DNA of 64,000 nucleotides, taken from DASWZN01 sp036404435. GTDB taxonomy: Bacteria; Acidobacteriota; Terriglobia; Bryobacterales; Bryobacteraceae. The DNA lies in the NCBI GenBank assembly GCA_036404435.1, contig DASWZN010000039.1, positions 124,001-188,000 of the forward strand, written 5' to 3'. Within the stretch, counting starts at the first letter, position 1. Every line of letters starts with the position of its first letter. Below, piece by piece: positions 59,199-64,000 of the stretch. Under the pieces are notes generated by a model. That model made no database searches. It saw only the letters and a program-made list of their open reading frames with translations, and was not told the origin of the DNA. A program made the position numbers and the translations under genes.

Positions 59199-60299
59199 GT
59201 GCAGGAATGGATGCACTCGATGCTGCGCTCGACGACCATGCCCGCCCAGGTGCCACTTGCCAGGGAACGGCCCGCTACGTGCCCCCGGTTCAGTGTGCGG
59301 CTAACCTACTCACTCGCGGTGACGGCTTCGATTCTGGCGCTGGCCGGCGCAGGCACTGCCGGAACGGCCAAAAGTCGTGCTGGCGCGTCGCTCCCCCGCA
59401 GTCTTGCTGCGAACGAAATCGAGGACGCAACGAAGACCGGCGCGGTGGGGCCCGGAGCGACCGGGCCTCGCGTCGTGCGGGCGCAGATCCTTCTGGACCG
59501 CGCCAGGTTCTCGCCGGGCGAAATCGATGGCGTCCACGGCGACGATTTCGGGGTTGCGGTCAAGGGATATCAGGAAAGCCACGGTCTCCAGCCGACCGGC
59601 ACAATCGATACGGAGATGTGGCGCCTGCTCGATAGCGACGCCGGCCCTCTTCTGGTGACCTACACGATTACCAGGGCGGATGAAAAAGGCCCGTTCCAAC
59701 CGACACCGGCCGACACCCAGGCAAAGGCGAAGCTGAAATGGCTTGGCTTCGAAACGCCGGAAGAGGACCTGGGCGAGCGGTTCCATTGCTCGCCGAAGCT
59801 GCTGGCCGAGTTGAATCCCGGCAAGAAACTGGACACGGCGGGCGAGCGGATCGTCGTGCCGAATGTGCGGCACGCGGCAGTGCGCCTGGCGTCACGCGTG
59901 GTGGTGTCGAAGTCAAAACGCACTGTAATCGCCTACGGCGCCGGCGACAAGCAACTGGCGCAGTATCCGGCCACCATTGGCGACTCGCACGATCCGCTGC
60001 CGCTCGGTCACTGGACCGTCACCGGCGTTCGTCACTATCCGTGGTTCAACTATGACCCAGAGCACTTCTGGAAAGCGGACCCGAAACAGACCCAAGCGAT
60101 GCTCCCACCGGGCCCGAAAAATCCCGCCGGCGTAGCCTGGATCGGCCTCTCGAAAGAGCATTATGGAATCCATGGGACGCCCGATCCGGGGCATATCCGC
60201 CACGGTGAATCGGCCGGGTGCATCCGCATGACGAACTGGGATGTGAGCGATCTGTCGCACATGGTTCGACGCGGCACGCCGGTCATCCTGGAGGAATAG
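59199..60299 (+). CDS. L,D-transpeptidase with peptidoglycan-binding domain
   Basis: 366 residues if the start is ATG 59199; ATGs at 59220 and 59238 are also possible, and the signal-type segment begins at about residue 32 (RLTYSLAVTASILALAGAGT). A PG_binding_1-like region covers about 88-145 (VVRAQILLDRARFSPGEIDG). The YkuD domain covers about 230-366 with YGIHGTPDP and SAGCIRMTN, the catalytic Cys. It makes 3-3 crosslinks or anchors proteins to the wall. The M23-family gene follows within 3 bases. Confidence 0.9.
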   Translation: MQEWMHSMLRSTTMPAQVPLARERPATCPRFSVRLTYSLAVTASILALAGAGTAGTAKSRAGASLPRSLAANEIEDATKTGAVGPGATGPRVVRAQILLDRARFSPGEIDGVHGDDFGVAVKGYQESHGLQPTGTIDTEMWRLLDSDAGPLLVTYTITRADEKGPFQPTPADTQAKAKLKWLGFETPEEDLGERFHCSPKLLAELNPGKKLDTAGERIVVPNVRHAAVRLASRVVVSKSKRTVIAYGAGDKQLAQYPATIGDSHDPLPLGHWTVTGVRHYPWFNYDPEHFWKADPKQTQAMLPPGPKNPAGVAWIGLSKEHYGIHGTPDPGHIRHGESAGCIRMTNWDVSDLSHMVRRGTPVILEE

Positions 60300-60301
60300 A
60301 C

Positions 60302-60811
60302 TTGAGGCTCTGGCCTTCGATTGCCGGGCTTTTCGCGGCGTTTCTTGCTGCGGCCGCGACCTCGTCCCTTCTCGAGATGACTCCGCCCATCGGCGGACTC
60401 GCCCTCGCGAGTCTGCGGGATACGTTCGGAGAGATCCACAACGGGCATGCGCACGAGGCGATCGACATTATGGAGCCGCGAGGGACGCCCGTGCTGGCGG
60501 TGGTGTCCGGAACCGTCCGCAAACTGTTCCTCAGCCAACCGGGCGGCAACACGATATACGAGTTCGACGAAATGGGAGTGTATTGCTACTACTACGCGCA
60601 TCTGGACGCGTACGCGAAAGGCTTGCGCGAGGGAATGCGGGTCGAGCGTGGGGACGTCATCGGTTTTGTCGGATCGACCGGAAATGCGGATCGGAGCGCA
60701 CCGCACTTACATTTTGCGGTCTTCGTGTTGGGCCCGGAAAAGCTGTGGTGGAAGGGGACGGCCGTTAACCCCTATCTTGGCCTGGTAGCCGCGGTGAAGC
60801 GGACGAAGTAG
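60302..60811 (+). CDS. M23-family metallopeptidase (LytM-like), exported
   Basis: 169 residues from TTG 60302, which has GGAGGAA upstream and gives a hydrophobic N-terminus (LRLWPSIAGLFAAFLAAAAT). The M23 core has HAHEAIDIMEPRGTPVLAVV with the Zn-binding His and Asp, and HLHFAV with the last His pair. The family cuts peptide crosslinks or acts as an amidase regulator. It is 2 bases after the L,D-transpeptidase gene; together they suggest wall remodelling. Confidence 0.85.
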   Translation: MRLWPSIAGLFAAFLAAAATSSLLEMTPPIGGLALASLRDTFGEIHNGHAHEAIDIMEPRGTPVLAVVSGTVRKLFLSQPGGNTIYEFDEMGVYCYYYAHLDAYAKGLREGMRVERGDVIGFVGSTGNADRSAPHLHFAVFVLGPEKLWWKGTAVNPYLGLVAAVKRTK

Positions 60812-60982
60812 TAACCGTCCCCAATCATCCCCGGCAATCGGCAGACCGGCCTCGTGAGCATGCTGCGCCCGCCCCATCTTGTCCGCCCACTTTAGCTCCC
60901 CGGTCCTGGGTCCGCCCTAGTACGCCAACCGCTAGTAAATAAGGGTCTTAGGAGATATTCTGGATGCGACACAGAATATCGC

Positions 60983-61363
60983 ATGATAAAGAAAATCGTC
61001 GCTCTCGCAACCCTCGCTGCCTCGCTTTCCTTCGCAGCCGGCGGCCTCGTCGCCCCGTCCACCCCGCCCGAGAAGCCCGGCAAGAAGCTCTGGTGGGCCA
61101 GCGTCGCTGCCCTGGCCGCCGCCACGGCCCTAGACGCCCGCTCCAGTTGGGGCCGCCAGGAACTGAACCCGCTGCTCCAGGGTTCCAACGGCCGCTTCAA
61201 CGCCGGCAGCGTCGAAATCAAGTCCGCAATAGTGGGCGCGACCGTGGCCTTTCAGTGGCTCGCCCTGCGCCATCACAGCAAGAAACTGGACGAGCCGCTC
61301 GGATTCGCCAACCTGGCCGCCGCCGGCCTGACCGCGGGAGCGGCCGCCCACAACCTGCGCTAG
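60983..61363 (+). CDS. Small exported/membrane protein, unknown
   Basis: 126 residues. Signal peptide MIKKIVALATLAASLSFAAG. Two more hydrophobic stretches (WWASVAALAAATALDARSS, then GATVAFQWLALRHHSK) with conserved-looking RQELNPLLQG between. Such short proteins are frequent orphans in acidobacteria. A -10-like AGAATA just upstream is uncertain. Confidence 0.65.
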   Translation: MIKKIVALATLAASLSFAAGGLVAPSTPPEKPGKKLWWASVAALAAATALDARSSWGRQELNPLLQGSNGRFNAGSVEIKSAIVGATVAFQWLALRHHSKKLDEPLGFANLAAAGLTAGAAAHNLR

Positions 61364-61558
61364 TGCCCCCGCAAGCCGCCAGCCCGCTTTTCTCGCCACA
61401 GCCGAGCGAGGCGCGATGAGAGGGCCGCAGATACAAGGCGCGCGAAGGCCACCGCCCGGAGGCGTACTTGAACCGCACGGCGAGGACGGTGGCCGAGCGC
61501 AACGCAGTAGATGCGGCTCTATCGCGCGCCGCAGCCGGTTGTTGGTGAGAAATGCGGG

Positions 61559-62956
61559 CTAAGTCCGCGGACCGGCGAACGGTCCGCGGGCCTCCTCCAT
61601 CCGCACCGCCAGCTCCAGCAGCAGCTCCTCCCCGTACGGCGCGGCCACAAGCTGGATGCCCACGGGCAGGCCCTCCTCCGTGTGGCCGAACGGGATCACC
61701 AGCGCCGGCAGCCCGAGCAGGTTCGAAAAGGTCAGCGGCATCATGGCCTCGAACAGGCCGATCTCTTTCTCGCCCGTCGGCCACCGGCGCGAGCGGTGCG
61801 GGAACGCCACCACGCCGCAGGCCGGCAGCAGCAGCACCGGGACATCGCGCATCTGCCGCAGCAGCGCCGCCCGCATGGCGTCGCGCGCGCCCAGGTTCTC
61901 CACTACTTGCTCCATCGTCGGCGAGGGCTTCTCGAGCGCCAGCGCGACCAGCTCCATGCCGGTCCAGTGAACGTCCCGCTCGCGCCCGGCGATCATCTGC
62001 ATGATGAACGGCGCCGCCACCTCGCCGAAGAAGAACCACCACAGGTTGGGAGCGCGCTCGATGCCGCGCGGCTCGAATGGCTCGACCGCGAAGCCGAGAT
62101 CCGCGAACGCCCGGCCCGCCGCCACGACCGCCGCTCCGATCGCCGGCTGCACCGGCACGCGGTTGAACCGCTCCATCAGGCCGATTCGCAGGCCCGCCAG
62201 TTCCGGCCTCCGCACCGGCACCGGCGCCGAGAATGGATCCTGGCCGTCGTGCCCCGCCGTGATTTCGAACAGCAGCCGCACGTCCTCCGCCGTGCGGGCC
62301 ATCGGCCCGCCTACGCCCAGCAGGCCGCCCGGATGCGCAATCAGGGGAAAGTGTCCGGTGGCCGGCACGCGCCCCGGCGTCGGCTTCAGGCCCGCGATGC
62401 CGCAGAAGTGCGCCGGGACGCGGATCGAGCCGCCGCCATCGCTGCCCATTCCGCCGGGCGAGCAGAACGAAGCGATCGCCGCCGCCTCGCCCCCGCTCGA
62501 TCCGCCCGAAGTGCGCGTAACGTCCCACGGGTTGTTCGTTCGTCCGGTGATGTAGTTGTCGGTCTCGTAGTTGTAGAGAAACTCCGGGCAGTTCGTCTTG
62601 CCCAGGAGGATCGCCCCGGCCGCGCGCAGCCGGGCCACGGGAGTGGAATCGGCGGCGGCCCGGTGGTCCAGGCGCAGCTTGCTGCCGCAGTACGTGGGCC
62701 GGCCCACGACATCGAAGCTGTCCTTGATGGTCAGCGGCACGCCGTGCAGCGGGCCGAGCGCGGGCTGGTGCACGCGCGCCTCGTCCGCCGCTTTGGCCGC
62801 CGCCAGGGCCTCTTCGGCGAAGATCGAGACGAACGCGTTGATGCGCGGGTTCTGCGCTTCGATCTGCCGCAGGTGCGCCTCCACAACTTCACGGGAGGAT
62901 GCGCGGCCGCTGCGCACCTCCGCGGCCATCTGGGTGAGTGTGAGCCGGTTCAGCAT
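61559..62956 (-). CDS. Amidase signature-family enzyme
   Basis: 465 residues from ATG 62956. The Ser-cisSer-Lys triad is visible: Lys in PLTIKDSFDVVG, cis-Ser and nucleophile in TRTSGGSSGGEAAAIAS, and GSDGGGSIRVPAHFCGIAGL. The rest fits non-GatA amidases, which hydrolyse small amides. The start is chosen for the LNRLTLTQMAAEVRSG beginning of the family. It stands alone. Confidence 0.9.
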   Translation of the reverse strand: MLNRLTLTQMAAEVRSGRASSREVVEAHLRQIEAQNPRINAFVSIFAEEALAAAKAADEARVHQPALGPLHGVPLTIKDSFDVVGRPTYCGSKLRLDHRAAADSTPVARLRAAGAILLGKTNCPEFLYNYETDNYITGRTNNPWDVTRTSGGSSGGEAAAIASFCSPGGMGSDGGGSIRVPAHFCGIAGLKPTPGRVPATGHFPLIAHPGGLLGVGGPMARTAEDVRLLFEITAGHDGQDPFSAPVPVRRPELAGLRIGLMERFNRVPVQPAIGAAVVAAGRAFADLGFAVEPFEPRGIERAPNLWWFFFGEVAAPFIMQMIAGRERDVHWTGMELVALALEKPSPTMEQVVENLGARDAMRAALLRQMRDVPVLLLPACGVVAFPHRSRRWPTGEKEIGLFEAMMPLTFSNLLGLPALVIPFGHTEEGLPVGIQLVAAPYGEELLLELAVRMEEARGPFAGPRT

Positions 62957-63023
62957 GATTCTCCAGAATGGCACAGCCGCGCTCGCACCAGCGATAATGG
63001 CGGACAGAGGGGGAATCGTACCC

Positions 63024-63410
63024 ATGGATCCTGCGCGCCAGTCTTACCGGGTGCTTCAAATCGCGTTCACCGTCGTTCCGATCGTCGCCGGCATCGACCA
63101 GTTCCTGAACAAGCTGGCGGATTGGAGTATGTACCTCGCGCCAGCCGCAACCCGCATCCTGCCGCTCTCGGCTGCGCACATTATGTGGATCGGAGGCGCG
63201 GTCGAGATCGCCGCCGGACTGCTGGTCGCCTTCAAACCTCGCATCGGCGCGTGGGTCGTGGCGGTCTGGCTCTGGCTGATCATGATCAATCTGCTGGCCG
63301 CGGCTAGTTTCTACGACACCGTGTTGCGGGATTTCGGGCTTTCGCTGGGTGCGGTCGCGCTGGCCCGCTTGGCCGTGGTCTTCGATCACCGCGCGCCGGA
63401 CGCTCTATGA
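63024..63410 (+). CDS. DoxX-like small membrane protein
   Basis: 128 residues from ATG 63024 with GAGGGGGAA upstream. Four hydrophobic segments: IAFTVVPIVAGIDQFL, HIMWIGGAVEIAAGLLVAF, IGAWVVAVWLWLIMINLL and FGLSLGAVALARLAVVF. The order resembles DoxX/DoxD-type membrane proteins. Role unknown. The next gene starts 20 bases after its stop. Confidence 0.65.
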   Translation: MDPARQSYRVLQIAFTVVPIVAGIDQFLNKLADWSMYLAPAATRILPLSAAHIMWIGGAVEIAAGLLVAFKPRIGAWVVAVWLWLIMINLLAAASFYDTVLRDFGLSLGAVALARLAVVFDHRAPDAL

Positions 63411-63430
63411 TGTGTTCAGAAAGGGGCTCT

Positions 63431-63769
63431 ATGAAACTTCTATTCGCTTCGATGCTGATTGCCGCGGCGCTTCCACTGGCCGCGGCTGCCGAAACCTGGA
63501 CCAGCGCGCCGCTGATCGACCAGAACTGCTCCACGAAGTACACGCTGAAGGACGCGGACACTCACACGCGGGGTTGCGCGCTCTCCTGTGCCAGCAGCGG
63601 CTTCGGCATCCTGACCTCGGATGGCAAGTTCCTCAAGTTCGACGATGCCGGCAGCAAGAAAGCCCTGGCGGCTCTCAAGGGATCGAAGAAGAGCGACCAC
63701 CTGCGCGCCACCGTCACCGGCGAGGTGGCGAACGACACCATCACGGTCCAGTCCATCAAGCTCGATTGA
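63431..63769 (+). CDS. Small exported protein with conserved cysteines
   Basis: 112 residues from ATG 63431 (GAAAGGGG upstream). Signal peptide MKLLFASMLIAAALPLAAAA. Cys pattern C(tkytl)..RGCALSCASSGFGIL: CALSCASS is notable. The rest, LTSDGKFLKFDDAGSKKALA and TVTGEVANDTITVQSIKLD, is an OB-like beta fold seen in small acidobacterial proteins that follow DoxX-like genes. Role unknown. Confidence 0.72.
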   Translation: MKLLFASMLIAAALPLAAAAETWTSAPLIDQNCSTKYTLKDADTHTRGCALSCASSGFGILTSDGKFLKFDDAGSKKALAALKGSKKSDHLRATVTGEVANDTITVQSIKLD

Positions 63770-63805
63770 CCCGGAACACCCGGTGGCGCAGGCGCTTTCG
63801 CCCGA

Positions 63806-63934
63806 TTGTGGGGCGGACCCCCTGGTCCGTGCGGGTCCCCATGGACCCGCTTGCTTCTTGATGAATCAAGCTCACCGGTGCTGCGACCAGGCCGACCGGG
63901 GGGTCGGCCGCGGACCAGGGGGTCCGCCCCACAA
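63806..63934. repeat. Long palindromic intergenic repeat with perfect 24-base arms
   Basis: The left arm 63806-63829 (begins TTGTGGGGCGGACCCCCTGG) is exactly complementary to the right arm 63911-63934. Inside, 63831-63850 is another palindrome around GTCCCCATGGAC, and GACCGGGGGGTCGG gives a third. It is a strong hairpin candidate between two genes. Confidence 0.85.
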
Positions 63935-63958
63935 CAAAAACTGCCTGGTTGACCCTGC

Positions 63959-63964
63959 TAGAAT
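63959..63964 (+). promoter_or_regulatory. Candidate extended -10 element
   Basis: TAGAAT preceded by TGC, ending 7 bases before GTG 63972. Confidence 0.45.
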
Positions 63965-63971
63965 CTGACTC

Positions 63972-64000
63972 GTGGCCAGGATGAGCTTCGAGCAGGCGCG
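63972..64000 (+). CDS. Start of a gene running out of the window
   Basis: GTG 63972 gives VARMSFEQA, up to the window end; an internal ATG at 63981 is also possible. SFEQA after a short basic start is reminiscent of the small subunit of exodeoxyribonuclease VII (xseB), but nine residues cannot prove this. The TGCTAGAAT upstream supports a start here. Confidence 0.3.

Noticed and set aside
1..64000. CRISPR array
   Set aside because: No set of regularly spaced direct repeats was seen anywhere in the window.

Overview
The window is GC-rich bacterial DNA with dense coding on both strands. Gene content suggests a soil-type Acidobacteriota of the Solibacter/Bryobacter kind: Tat-exported aldo-keto reductase with ferredoxin clusters, RecB-like helicase paired with a PD-(D/E)XK nuclease, class 1 isoprenoid synthase, CheB-CheR-PAS hybrid, DUF2934, and many small exported orphans. 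This placement is inference from gene content; no rRNA or marker tree is available here.

Layout. (1) 1-15540 is an accessory, low-density region: a radical SAM protein cut by the window edge, a response regulator, bacterioferritin, a basic repeat protein, an exported alpha/beta hydrolase, a subtilase, an O-methyltransferase, a ferredoxin-type aldo-keto reductase, several gene fragments, an isoprenylcysteine methyltransferase-like protein, a CARDB-like protein and a frameshifted tyrosine recombinase. It ends at a DUF4365 gene that is cut exactly at the 3' end of a tRNA-Lys gene (15541-15617). I read this as one end of a decayed integrative element. A short conserved motif occurs four times between genes in this region and nowhere else I could find. 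(2) 15776-34963 is compact chromosome: isoprenoid synthase, homoserine kinase, the nuclease/helicase pair, two membrane proteins, MetY-type sulfhydrylase, adenosine-specific kinase, an ECF sigma/anti-sigma pair, an oxidoreductase and a hydrolase. (3) 34995-41862 holds rnr, a VapBC pair, a GT41 glycosyltransferase and a WbuC-like cupin. Between them lies a chimera of a wbuC 5' part and an rnr 3' part, the expected joint of a tandem duplication. (4) 41863-46427 holds a hydrolase-LytS-LytTR operon, ilvE and a HAD phosphatase. (5) 48328-52441 is an arginine operon argF-argG-argH-argR with ARG-box-like sites upstream; a degenerate second copy of the argR 3' end lies 0.7 kb downstream. (6) 53551-64000 holds a CheB/CheR-PAS protein overlapping a histidine kinase gene, an L,D-transpeptidase/M23 peptidase pair, an amidase and small exported proteins.

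Three sequence-level themes run through the window. Many genes have a -10-like hexamer ending only 4-10 bases before the start codon with no Shine-Dalgarno, which predicts leaderless mRNAs. Small palindromic repeats occur between genes and also inside three coding sequences, and one 25-base element is read in two different frames in two unrelated genes. Local tandem duplications have left gene fragments at two places.
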